From: DASWIV01 sp036397475
GTDB lineage: Bacteria > JAJVIF01 > JAPKYR01
Reading direction: 5' to 3'
Length of the DNA: 15,428 nt
Assembly (NCBI GenBank): GCA_036397475.1
Contig: DASWIV010000091.1
Location: 1 to 15,428, forward strand
Under the pieces are notes generated by a model. That model was not told the DNA's origin and did no database searches. It saw nothing but the letters and a program-made list of their open reading frames with translations. The position numbers and the translations under genes were made by a program. Positions 7,522 through 15,320 of this stretch are shown in pieces; position 1 is the stretch's first letter, and every line of letters starts with the position of its first letter.

Positions 7522-8004
7522 ATGAACCCATCGAGAAAAATTACAGGCTGGGACCTGGCAGGGAAGATCGGTAAATACTTCAGCTATACCGGACGAAAGC
7601 TGGTATTTACAAATGGATGTTTCGATATTCTCCATCCGGGACATATCGATCTCCTTTACAGGGCACGTCGACTTGGCGATGGACTTATGCTCGGACTGAA
7701 TAGCGACGACAGTGTAAAGCGCCTGAAGGGAGAAGGCAGGCCGGTGATGAGCCATACGGATCGAGCGTTAATGCTGGCGTCGCATGAGGCTATAGATTAC
7801 GTGGTAATTTTCGATGAGGATACACCCGAAAAATTGATCGCTCATGTCAGGCCGATGATTGTGGTTAAAGGCGGGGATTACACTCCGGAAACCGTGGTTG
7901 GAAGGGAAATCGTAGAAGGATATGGTGGCAGGGTCGAGATAGTGCCGATCCTCGAAGGATATTCGACAAGTTCAATTGTGGACAAAATAAAAAAGATGGA
8001 TTAA
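7522..8004 (+). CDS. rfaE2: RfaE2/HldE-type adenylyltransferase (heptose 1-phosphate)
   Basis: A stand-alone nucleotidyltransferase of 160 residues, matching the C-terminal domain of E. coli HldE (RfaE domain II). Diagnostic motifs are TNGCFDILHPGH (30-41, containing the HxGH nucleotide-binding signature), LGLNSDDSVKRLKGEGRPV (57-75), VVKGGDYTPETVVG (114-127) and GYSTSSIV (146-153). The family transfers AMP to D-glycero-beta-D-manno-heptose 1-phosphate, giving ADP-heptose for LPS core or other heptose-containing glycans, in the cytoplasm. The kinase domain (HldA/RfaE1), isomerase, phosphatase and epimerase of the pathway are not in this window. A related glycerol-3-phosphate cytidylyltransferase is less likely because of the KGGDY and SDDSVKRLKG blocks. 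The start lies two bases after the previous stop, so it is the last gene of the purD operon. Confidence 0.9.
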   Translation: MNPSRKITGWDLAGKIGKYFSYTGRKLVFTNGCFDILHPGHIDLLYRARRLGDGLMLGLNSDDSVKRLKGEGRPVMSHTDRALMLASHEAIDYVVIFDEDTPEKLIAHVRPMIVVKGGDYTPETVVGREIVEGYGGRVEIVPILEGYSTSSIVDKIKKMD

Positions 8005-10595
8005 TCCCCCATAGGAAGCTGTTCAAGTTCGTGGATATCCCCATCCGGTTCGGAGCCGGATTCAGGCCCTGATGCTTCCTCTTCCTCAACATTCGATTCA
8101 GTATCTTCCTGTTGTTCCTGCTCTGACATTGCATCCCGTTTCTTCTCAATTTCAACAAGGATCCTTGTTGCCAGCGATTCACCAGGATTGAGGATAAGCG
8201 CCTGCCTTGCCATGGTTTCGGATCCGTCGAGGTCGCCAAGTATAAGTTTGACGTGGGCTACTCCCGCCATAGCTCCTGCAGTACGGGCAGGTCCGACATC
8301 CATTCCACTCGATATTTCAACAAGCTGCTCATATGCTTCCAGTGCGCGCACCGGTTCACCCGCGTTCAGTAACGCATCTCCAAGTTCCTTCCATCCGAAC
8401 CAGTCCGTAGGATTCAGGCTGACAGCGTGGAAAAAATACTTCCACGCTTCGCTGGAGGAATCCGGATCGTTTTCATCGAGAAGCGCTCTGACTCCGAGGC
8501 GGTAAAACGTGTCCTGGTACCGTCCGAGCACCTCCAGTTCCTGGGGTTCGAGATAAACTGTCTCGTACTCGGTTGGAGAGATGGTGGTAAGATCGTTTTC
8601 AATTCCCTGGAATCTCGGAAGGCCTTCCCATCGGAAATTTTCAAACGGACGGGTGTCGAAATAATCAACTACCAGCATAGGCCCGACCCCGGGCAATGAC
8701 GGATCGATGTCCACATTATTATAAACCCGGCGATCGGAAATATCGGGGACATCGCCCGGACGACGTATGCTGTAGGTCAATCCTCTCAGCACCACATCGT
8801 GGTAACGGATCACCGGGGAGTCGATGAATGAATTTGCCACGAATGTAGTGTTCACAGGACGCTCGCCGAAATAATTCGACATGTCAGGGAAGTAATATCC
8901 CGAGTTTACAATGAAGTCGGATGTTACTACTGACATCGCGTTAGCTTCGTCCGAAAGAATACTCAGGTCCGGTATATTGTGGATCCAGTTGGTAGCCCAG
9001 ACATCCTTGCGATACCCTGGTTCAGCGTCGTTGGGATCGCTTGATGGCTCGCATGCCTGTATGTACCAGAACAGAAATGTTTCATCGCCGGTAGTTATCA
9101 GGATCGCGTCATCGTCGCATGAGTCCAGTACATTCAAGGCGTAAAAGTACGAGATGACCGACCTGGACTTATCACAGTAAGCTAAATTCGAAATCATCTG
9201 GACCGTAACAAGAATAAACGAGGCAAGTACAAGCAGTGCCGAAAAGGTTTTATATTTCTGGCTGTACCGGATGTTCGGCTGATGTTCCGGAGGTTTATCG
9301 CTCGATTCCTTTTTCAGCATTTGCTGATTGACCAAGTAGGATTCAATACTTAGTTGCGCCCAGTTCATTCCAACCGCTATCGCGACAGCAAAACCTAATT
9401 CCAGCGGCAAAAGAAGGGGTGGTATTACAACCGCAATATTTTCAAGGGGTGCCGCCAGAATGTCTCCCGATGGGTAAAAATGGACAACCAGGAAATACAG
9501 AATATAACCGAGGAACGGGGGGAGTAGTGCCAAACGGATATGGCCTGAAGGTACATCCGATTTTTTATCCTTATGTGACCTCCTGCCGAAAATTACCGCA
9601 AACCATCCAAGCAAGGCGATCAGAATTAGCGGATAACCGTAATCTTCGAAGGTTACTTCCGCGAATCTCTTAAATACCATCGGGGTGGTGGTACGTTCAG
9701 GAAGGGATTCGGGTGTATTGGTAAATTGCCTGCTTTCAGAATAAAGCTGGCGGCTTACATATTTCCAGAAATATTCGGCCGGGGTTCTGATTTCACCCTT
9801 GGTCCCTTCCGGCAGGTCCTCCGCTTCCTCAGCTGATTGGACAAAGGCTATATTTCCAATAGGTGACTTGTAATGAACTATCGGCAGATAGGCGTAGGGA
9901 AGAAGTCCGATGATCGCGAGTAACACAGCAAGAGACCACCATTTTGCTCCGATCCTTAATCCTCCATTCGCGCCGATGAAAATAAAAACACCCGGATAAA
10001 AAATCAGAACGGCATAATGGTGCGACAGCGCCAGCCCCATAATAAACGCAAGAAGCATAGCCCATCCCATTTTTTTATCCTGCACGTAGAGGACAGCAAG
10101 GTACATAATCAGGGCGATGAACATCAGCTCCATCGTGTAAACTTCAGCGATCGCGGCGTGCTGCCAGAATTGCCGGGAAAATGCCAGGGCAAGTGTGCCT
10201 GCAAGCGCTGCCCACCCGGTTTTGATAACGCGCCTGAGGTAAAGGAAAAGGAATACACATGCCGCCCATCCGGCGATTGCAGACATCAGATTCATACGAT
10301 ACGCAGGTGACGATATCCCGCCGGGGATCGGCAGATTCATAAATACATGGCCAAGCATTGTATACAGTGGATATCCCGGCGGATGCGGCACTCCAAGAGT
10401 ATATGCAGCTGTCAGAAAATCGCCTGCATCGCCGACAAATACTGTCGGGCAAAGCGTGACTATGTATACAACCAGTGGAATGAACAAGACAAGCAGTCCG
10501 GTCCATAATCCCGCATGATGCTTGAGGTTTCTGGGCGATTCCGACGTGGACGCCCGGGTCTCGGCGTGGAGATTTTCTCCTGCGTTTTCATCCAT
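8001..10595 (-). CDS. DUF2723 GT-C membrane protein with C-terminal TPR-like repeats
   Basis: A large inner-membrane protein of 864 residues. After a hydrophilic N-terminus (1-30) the DUF2723 region begins: helix at about 31-49, acidic loop VGDAGDF (54-60), HPPGYPLY (71-78), then a series of about ten helices to about residue 480. A soluble part follows with the family-like segment DDAILITTGDETFLFWYIQ. Near residues 715-830 there are alternating helices of TPR character (AWKYFFHAVSLNPTDWFGWKEL, then GEPVRALEAYEQLVE and GDLDGSETMARQALILNPG). The tail is strongly acidic (Glu and Asp rich). DUF2723 is related to eukaryotic TMEM260, a protein O-mannosyltransferase, so a GT-C glycosyltransferase using a polyprenyl-phosphate sugar is likely, with unknown substrate. 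Its ATG has no obvious ribosome site. It is the last gene of the AI-2E operon and overlaps the rfaE2 stop codon tail to tail. Confidence 0.87.
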   Translation of the reverse strand: MDENAGENLHAETRASTSESPRNLKHHAGLWTGLLVLFIPLVVYIVTLCPTVFVGDAGDFLTAAYTLGVPHPPGYPLYTMLGHVFMNLPIPGGISSPAYRMNLMSAIAGWAACVFLFLYLRRVIKTGWAALAGTLALAFSRQFWQHAAIAEVYTMELMFIALIMYLAVLYVQDKKMGWAMLLAFIMGLALSHHYAVLIFYPGVFIFIGANGGLRIGAKWWSLAVLLAIIGLLPYAYLPIVHYKSPIGNIAFVQSAEEAEDLPEGTKGEIRTPAEYFWKYVSRQLYSESRQFTNTPESLPERTTTPMVFKRFAEVTFEDYGYPLILIALLGWFAVIFGRRSHKDKKSDVPSGHIRLALLPPFLGYILYFLVVHFYPSGDILAAPLENIAVVIPPLLLPLELGFAVAIAVGMNWAQLSIESYLVNQQMLKKESSDKPPEHQPNIRYSQKYKTFSALLVLASFILVTVQMISNLAYCDKSRSVISYFYALNVLDSCDDDAILITTGDETFLFWYIQACEPSSDPNDAEPGYRKDVWATNWIHNIPDLSILSDEANAMSVVTSDFIVNSGYYFPDMSNYFGERPVNTTFVANSFIDSPVIRYHDVVLRGLTYSIRRPGDVPDISDRRVYNNVDIDPSLPGVGPMLVVDYFDTRPFENFRWEGLPRFQGIENDLTTISPTEYETVYLEPQELEVLGRYQDTFYRLGVRALLDENDPDSSSEAWKYFFHAVSLNPTDWFGWKELGDALLNAGEPVRALEAYEQLVEISSGMDVGPARTAGAMAGVAHVKLILGDLDGSETMARQALILNPGESLATRILVEIEKKRDAMSEQEQQEDTESNVEEEEASGPESGSEPDGDIHELEQLPMGD

Positions 10596-10624
10596 ACTTT
10601 ACGGAAGCAGATTTTATCACAGAG

Positions 10625-11311
10625 TTACCACGAAAGTTGTGAAAAGAGCATGATGAGGAAGGCAAAGGTGAACACAAAGAAAGGGAGGAAAATCATGCGG
10701 AGGTATACCGTCTTGCCCTTTTCCTGGATAGCGTCGATTTCCTTGGCGCTGTAACTGTTAGCTATTTCAAATACCCGGCTATGCGCCACCCGCGCATCTT
10801 TATAAGATAAAGCTGCTTCTATCCAGTAAATGGCAAAATGGATCAGGTAAATAAACCAGGCGATCCCTTCCTGTGTTTTATTAATTGTTACAAGGTAATC
10901 ATTTTTTGAAGCAAGCAGAATCACGATAAACAGGCAGAATAATACGGTTGAGAGGAGACGCAATGTATAGTGAGTGTACGATTCTTTTAAAATTCCCTTT
11001 TCCGCGTGCCAGAGGTCCGCGAAGAAAAATGCGGGCCAGCTGAACGACCTGGGATTGAAATTATCGAGGTACGTCCTTGGAATATTTTTTCCGTCAGCCG
11101 TAACCGATATTACCGGAGGCGGAAGATTTCTTGGATCGTCGAATGTCTCCGAAACAGGCTCAACTACGGGTGGTGGAGTAATGAGAGAACCGTCGGACGC
11201 GAATTTCACTCCGCAGTGCCTGCAGAATTCTGATTGGGCGAAAATCAATTCGCCGCAGGCTGGGCAGCTTCGGTAGCGCGCTCCCAGCGGATTTTGTGCT
11301 GGCTCATTCAT
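10625..11311 (-). CDS. Zinc-ribbon membrane protein, DUF2628-like
   Basis: A membrane protein of 228 residues. A zinc ribbon near the N-terminus has four cysteines as C-x2-C-x10-C-x2-C (Cys16, 19, 30, 33). A proline-rich linker follows (about 45-75), then NPRSFSWPAFFFADLW, which resembles the start of DUF2628-type membrane proteins, and three hydrophobic segments (about 110-130, 143-163 and 206-226). Zinc ribbons of this kind are common on bacterial membrane proteins of unknown role. The frame stays open to 11395, but I choose ATG 11311 because the extra residues would only shadow the preceding gene, and AGG lies just before 11311. It overlaps the AI-2E gene's end by eight bases, so translation is probably coupled. 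The next gene, DUF2723, starts 29 bases after its stop. Confidence 0.75.
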   Translation of the reverse strand: MNEPAQNPLGARYRSCPACGELIFAQSEFCRHCGVKFASDGSLITPPPVVEPVSETFDDPRNLPPPVISVTADGKNIPRTYLDNFNPRSFSWPAFFFADLWHAEKGILKESYTHYTLRLLSTVLFCLFIVILLASKNDYLVTINKTQEGIAWFIYLIHFAIYWIEAALSYKDARVAHSRVFEIANSYSAKEIDAIQEKGKTVYLRMIFLPFFVFTFAFLIMLFSQLSW

Positions 11312-12590
11312 CCTGTTCCGAAATATGTTGTGCGAGTGGACGCTGGCGTATAAGATCTTCCACCCTTTGAATAAACGGGGGATAATAGGTTTCAAAGATA
11401 ACTTTCAGTACAGCCGCGATAGGTAGCCCAAGGAGCATCCCGAATACCCCGGCGAGGTAACCGCCGGCAAGCAGCGCGAACATTACGGTGAGAGGATGCA
11501 GGTTAAGGTCTTTCCCCATGATTCTCGGAACCATTATATTTCCTTCAAACCACTGGAGAACCAGGTAGAACGCAAGGATTATCAGTGCGCGTCCGATACC
11601 AGGAAGGCCGAAATGTCCGATCAAACCGACACCGGCGTCGCAGGGTTCGAAATATCCCGCAAGCAACGCAGGAATCAATGCGATGATAGGGCCGATAATC
11701 GGTATTATTTCGGTGATTCCCGCCAGGACTCCGAGTAACAGCGCATGCCTGACACCAAGTATCCACAGGGCTATTGTTGTGATCGCGAACATCAGGAAGC
11801 TGAGTTTCAATTGCCCGCGAAGGTAATGGCCGAGCATTTTTGAGAGATTTTCCAGAAGAGTGTCAACTTCCGATCCTGTCCGCGGAGGTGCGAATTTCAT
11901 CAGGCTGCTGTAAATTTTGGGGGCATCGAGAAGCAGGTAGAACACAATAATGGGAACCGTGAACATGGTCACGATACCCCCCACAGCGCCCTGCAATCCT
12001 GCGGCAAGATGCTTTCCGGCGTCGAGCGCCCACTTTTGAACTGCAGGGATAAGACTGTTCAGATAATCGTTTATATCACCGGGAGTAATTCCAACTCCCT
12101 GGAGCTGTTCCAGCTTCTGGCTGATCAGTGGGACGGTTTCCGCGTTGAAGCGCTCGATAAAGTCCGGCACTTTTGAGAGAAACGAGTCTGCCTGCGCTAT
12201 AACCGCGGGGACGATCGCGGCGGAGATCCCTACCAGGATAACACCGATGATTATGTATACGATCAGGATCGACCAGACGCGGGGTATTCTTCGTTCGTTG
12301 ACCCAGTCGACCAGCGGGTACAACAGGAATGCGATGACGAAGCTGAAAATGAATATCCCGAATACGGATGCTATCTTTATGATGAACAGGATCAGGCCTA
12401 TCAGTACTCCGATTACCGCCAGGTTGGTTATATTCAGGATACTCTTGGAGCCGATCTCCATTCCTGCCATCCGGGTGGTTTTTCTTGGGGGCTGTGGCGA
12501 TCCCATGTTCACCGGCACTGCTGTATCGGAAGTTTCTGGTGTTTTATTTTCTGGTGAACCTTTGCCTGAATTGTCTGGTTTATCTGTCAT
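11304..12590 (-). CDS. AI-2E family transporter
   Basis: A polytopic membrane protein of 428 residues in the AI-2E (YdiK/TqsA/PerM-like) family. These are exporters or exchangers; members are linked to autoinducer-2 export and to Na+/H+ or other ion exchange, so the substrate cannot be fixed from sequence. After a hydrophilic, disordered N-terminus of about 50 residues rich in Pro, Ser and Thr there are paired helices (53-90), helix 107-130, a soluble middle region (132-200), helix 203-221 and then the signature half: ITEIIPIIGPIIALIPALLA (292-311), WFEGNIMVPRIMGKDLNLHP (347-366) and GGYLAGVFGMLLGLPIAAVL (376-395). Length exceeds the common 340-370 because of the N-terminal extension. AGGA (complement of 12595-12598), four bases before the ATG, supports the start. 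It heads the minus-strand operon. Confidence 0.9.
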   Translation of the reverse strand: MTDKPDNSGKGSPENKTPETSDTAVPVNMGSPQPPRKTTRMAGMEIGSKSILNITNLAVIGVLIGLILFIIKIASVFGIFIFSFVIAFLLYPLVDWVNERRIPRVWSILIVYIIIGVILVGISAAIVPAVIAQADSFLSKVPDFIERFNAETVPLISQKLEQLQGVGITPGDINDYLNSLIPAVQKWALDAGKHLAAGLQGAVGGIVTMFTVPIIVFYLLLDAPKIYSSLMKFAPPRTGSEVDTLLENLSKMLGHYLRGQLKLSFLMFAITTIALWILGVRHALLLGVLAGITEIIPIIGPIIALIPALLAGYFEPCDAGVGLIGHFGLPGIGRALIILAFYLVLQWFEGNIMVPRIMGKDLNLHPLTVMFALLAGGYLAGVFGMLLGLPIAAVLKVIFETYYPPFIQRVEDLIRQRPLAQHISEQDE

Positions 12591-12670
12591 CTTTTCCTGT
12601 ACAATCGGAGAGAATCAGGATGCACATTGTATCATAATCGGATATTACCAAAATATTTAATGCGGAATTG

Positions 12671-12733
12671 ATAGACTGGACTTTTTCCTGATTTCCGGGC
12701 ATCTTTTATGATTAGGGACATGATACAGTCCAT
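12671..12733. promoter_or_regulatory. Spaced inverted repeat in the AI-2E / XRE divergent promoter region
   Basis: ATAGACTG (12671-12678) and CAGTCCAT (12726-12733) are inverted copies matching at seven of eight positions. Between them lies TATGAT (12707-12712), a possible -10 box for the XRE gene, with no strong -35 at the right distance. The second arm ends one base before the GAGG ribosome site. The arrangement would suit an operator for the adjacent XRE regulator acting on itself and perhaps on the divergent AI-2E operon. It could also be chance, because the arms are short. Confidence 0.3.
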
Positions 12734-12744
12734 GAGGTTGCGAC

Positions 12745-13206
12745 ATGAGAAAAAAGGACAGCGAATTTATGACCTTCGCCGGAATTCTCGCCAGACACAG
12801 AAAGGCGCAGGGGTATTCCCTGAGGGAGCTTGAAGATATTTCCGGAGTGTCAGCGTCGTATATCGGGCGACTTGAAAAAGGGGAAGCGTCGGCATCCTAC
12901 GAGGTGATCTTAAAGCTGACAAAAGCCCTTGGAGTATCTGCCATTGAATTTTTTCCCGGGAATGACGGATTCAATCCGAGTTATCGTCAGGAATTCGGCA
13001 CTATCCTGGAATCCAGGCCGGTTCAGGTAATGCTGAGGGACCTTGCAACATTGGATCCGTATGCGCAACGCGCGATCGCTGTCGCGACGACTCACTGGAT
13101 AGAGCTTCTCAAACGCGGACTGCATCCTGTCGAAAAATTGCCCGGAACTTACAAGTTGAATGAAAAGTTTGTAGAGGAAATGGAAGAATTCAAAGGGTTC
13201 AAATAA
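12745..13206 (+). CDS. XRE-family helix-turn-helix transcriptional regulator
   Basis: A cytoplasmic DNA-binding protein of 153 residues. Residues 11-67 form a Cro/C1-type helix-turn-helix domain: ILARHRKAQGYSLRELEDIS, then GVSASYIGRLEKGEASASYE, then VILKLTKALGVS. The turn and recognition helix fall at about 26-45. The C-terminal part (about 70-153) is probably helical (PVQMLRDLATLDPYAQRAIA) with a charged end rich in Glu and Lys; it carries no recognised sensor domain and may serve dimerisation. The start has GAGG at 12734-12737, seven bases upstream; Met9 is a poorer alternative. It is divergent from the AI-2E operon and converges on dxs, with only two bases between the stop codons. Auto-regulation and control of the AI-2E operon are plausible from position only. 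SinR-like and phage-type regulators share this domain, but no phage genes are nearby. Confidence 0.88.
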   Translation: MRKKDSEFMTFAGILARHRKAQGYSLRELEDISGVSASYIGRLEKGEASASYEVILKLTKALGVSAIEFFPGNDGFNPSYRQEFGTILESRPVQVMLRDLATLDPYAQRAIAVATTHWIELLKRGLHPVEKLPGTYKLNEKFVEEMEEFKGFK

Positions 13207-13208
13207 GC

Positions 13209-15233
13209 CTACGACTGCTTCAAATTCTCCGACGATTTGATATCGGGTTCTTTTTTCTCATCCCTGGATTCAGGGCCGACTACACTCAGTTTCACCTTAC
13301 CAACCATTCCCCTCGCGATGTGATAGATATTGTCAGCGTTGAGCCCGAGTTCTTCCCAGCACTGTTCCTGGGTTCCATGTTCAATGAAAGTGTCAGGAAG
13401 GCCGATTCTCTGTACCTGAATATCAAGGCCATTTTCCATTAAATTTTCATTGTCGAGCATTTCGAGAACAGCGCTTCCAAAGCCGCCCATCAGGGCGTTT
13501 TCTTCCGCGGTAAGTATCCGCCTGGTTTTCTTTGCGTACTCGATTATCAATGCATTATCCAAGGGCTTCACAAAACGCGCGTTTATCACAGCGGCGTCGA
13601 TTCCGAGCTCAGCGAGTTTGTCCGCAGCCTCAAGGCACCTGTAAACCATCCGTCCGATTCCCACCAGGGTTATATCCCTGCCATCGCGAAGCACTTCGCC
13701 TTTTCCGATCGGAATTTTTTCAAACCCCTTGCGAAGCTCGACTCCTTCTCCGGACCCGCGAGGATATCTCAACGCTATAGGTCCATTGTGCTCAACCGAC
13801 GTGTAAAGCATATCCCGCAGTTCGGATTCATCCTTGGGAGCCATGACGACATAATTGGGAACCATCCGAAGGTATCCAAGATCGAAAGCTCCCTGATGAG
13901 TAGCGCCATCGGCACCTACTAAACCACCACGGTCGATCGCGAATGTAACAGGAAGATTCTGAATGCCAATGTCGTGAATTACCTGGTCGAATGCTCGCTG
14001 CAGGAAGGTGGAATAGATCGCCGCGACAGGTTTCATTCCGGATATTGCGAGCCCGCCCGCGAATGTTACCGCGAATTGCTCCGCGATTCCGACATCGTAG
14101 AATCTCTCCGGAATCCTCTCCCGGAATTTATCCAGACCCGTGCCTTCAGCCATTGCAGCGGTGATCGCCACAATTTTCGGATCGGTAACCGCGAGTTCCA
14201 GCATGGCGTCGGAAAAGACATTCGTGTACGAGGGCTTTTTCGGCGGAGGTTTGGATGCCGGCGGAATTTTCTCAATGCTTTCCATCTTGTAGGCATTCGG
14301 GTCGAATTTTCCTACACCGTGATATTTTACCGAATCGCCTTCCGCCGGGTAATAACCCTTGCCTTTCACGGTCAGAAGGTGAATCAGGATCGGGCTGTCG
14401 TTGGTCCAGTTTTTAGCGGATTTCAGAACATCGATTACTACTTTCAGGTTGTGCCCGTCGAATGGACCGAGATAAGTGAACCCGAATTCCTCGAAAAGCA
14501 CTCCGGTTTTTCCAGGCGCGAGGAAATAGAAGAGGTTGTCATTGGCCTGGTCAATTGTCCTTGCGAGAAGCTTTCCGATCAGCGGAACACGCCTCACGGT
14601 CCGGATCGTTCCGGCCTTTATGTTCCTGAGAGTAGGGATTGTCCTGATGTATGAAAGATGCCTGTGAAGGCCTCCGACATTCGGGCTGATCGACATTTTA
14701 TTGTCATTGAGAATTACGATCAGCTTTGTCGGGAATTCGCTTATATTGTTAAGCGCTTCGAACGCGATACCGCCGGTCATGGCGCCATCGCCGATCACAG
14801 CGATCACGTGGTGATCTTCATTTTTATGGTCCCGGGCACGCGCCATGCCGAGCGCGGCAGCCATGGATGTGGACGCATGGCCGACCACCCATTTGTCGTG
14901 CTCGCTCTCTTCCGGATGCGGGAATCCCGACAGGCCATCTTTCTGTCGGATGGTGTGAAACCGGTCTTTTCGCCCGGTCAGGATTTTATGAGGATAAGCC
15001 TGGTGGCCGACATCCCAGACGATCTTATCGTCCGGGCTGGTAAATACATGATGTAGGGCCACTGTAAGCTCTACCGCGCCGAGATTACTCGCGAAGTGCC
15101 CGCCAACCTGTGACACGGTCTGGATAATGAACTCGCGGACGTCACGGCATAGTCCCCTCAGCTCGGGAAGCGAAAGAGACTTCATATCGTCGGGTGAATC
15201 TACACGCGCTAGTATGGGATATTGGCTGGGCAT
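13209..15233 (-). CDS. dxs: 1-deoxy-D-xylulose-5-phosphate synthase
   Basis: Dxs is a thiamine-diphosphate enzyme that condenses pyruvate with glyceraldehyde 3-phosphate, the first step of the MEP isoprenoid pathway; its product also feeds thiamine and pyridoxal synthesis. All expected residues are present: His46 in the GGH segment, the ThDP/Mg motif GDGAMTGG (148-155) ending with NDN (176-178), Glu385 in VGIAEQF, Tyr407, Arg435 in AIDRGGLVGADG, and His446 in GATHQG. These are constantly offset by 15 from E. coli numbering (His431 etc.), so no gap breaks the second half. The 674 residues exceed the usual 620-640 mainly through a charged C-terminal tail of about 30 residues (rich in Lys, Glu, Ser). 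No close ribosome site is evident; a GAGAG lies about 13 bases upstream. Isoprenoid units would supply the polyprenyl carriers that GT-C enzymes need, a link by pathway only. Confidence 0.97.
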   Translation of the reverse strand: MPSQYPILARVDSPDDMKSLSLPELRGLCRDVREFIIQTVSQVGGHFASNLGAVELTVALHHVFTSPDDKIVWDVGHQAYPHKILTGRKDRFHTIRQKDGLSGFPHPEESEHDKWVVGHASTSMAAALGMARARDHKNEDHHVIAVIGDGAMTGGIAFEALNNISEFPTKLIVILNDNKMSISPNVGGLHRHLSYIRTIPTLRNIKAGTIRTVRRVPLIGKLLARTIDQANDNLFYFLAPGKTGVLFEEFGFTYLGPFDGHNLKVVIDVLKSAKNWTNDSPILIHLLTVKGKGYYPAEGDSVKYHGVGKFDPNAYKMESIEKIPPASKPPPKKPSYTNVFSDAMLELAVTDPKIVAITAAMAEGTGLDKFRERIPERFYDVGIAEQFAVTFAGGLAISGMKPVAAIYSTFLQRAFDQVIHDIGIQNLPVTFAIDRGGLVGADGATHQGAFDLGYLRMVPNYVVMAPKDESELRDMLYTSVEHNGPIALRYPRGSGEGVELRKGFEKIPIGKGEVLRDGRDITLVGIGRMVYRCLEAADKLAELGIDAAVINARFVKPLDNALIIEYAKKTRRILTAEENALMGGFGSAVLEMLDNENLMENGLDIQVQRIGLPDTFIEHGTQEQCWEELGLNADNIYHIARGMVGKVKLSVVGPESRDEKKEPDIKSSENLKQS

Positions 15234-15268
15234 ATATTAATAAAATCTCTCTTATAGATAGAAAGTAA

Positions 15269-15298
15269 ATTATAGCTGAAAAAAAATTGAAGTAACAA
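15269..15298 (-). promoter_or_regulatory. Sigma-70-type promoter of dxs
   Basis: On the minus strand TTGTTA (complement of 15293-15298) is followed after 18 bases by a perfect TATAAT (complement of 15269-15274). The -35 matches four of six. Transcription would begin near 15262 and leave a leader of about 30 bases before the dxs start. The leader is too short for a riboswitch. Confidence 0.6.
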
Positions 15299-15320
15299 GT
15301 CTGAAGGGAAATTGTTAAAC

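Noticed and set aside
11312..11395. Longer N-terminus for the zinc-ribbon protein
   Set aside because: The 28 extra residues overlap the AI-2E coding sequence and lack a supporting ribosome site; ATG 11311 is better placed.
13974..14654. Long plus-strand frame of 226 codons opposite dxs
   Set aside because: It is antisense to a complete, motif-rich Dxs and shows no domain of its own.
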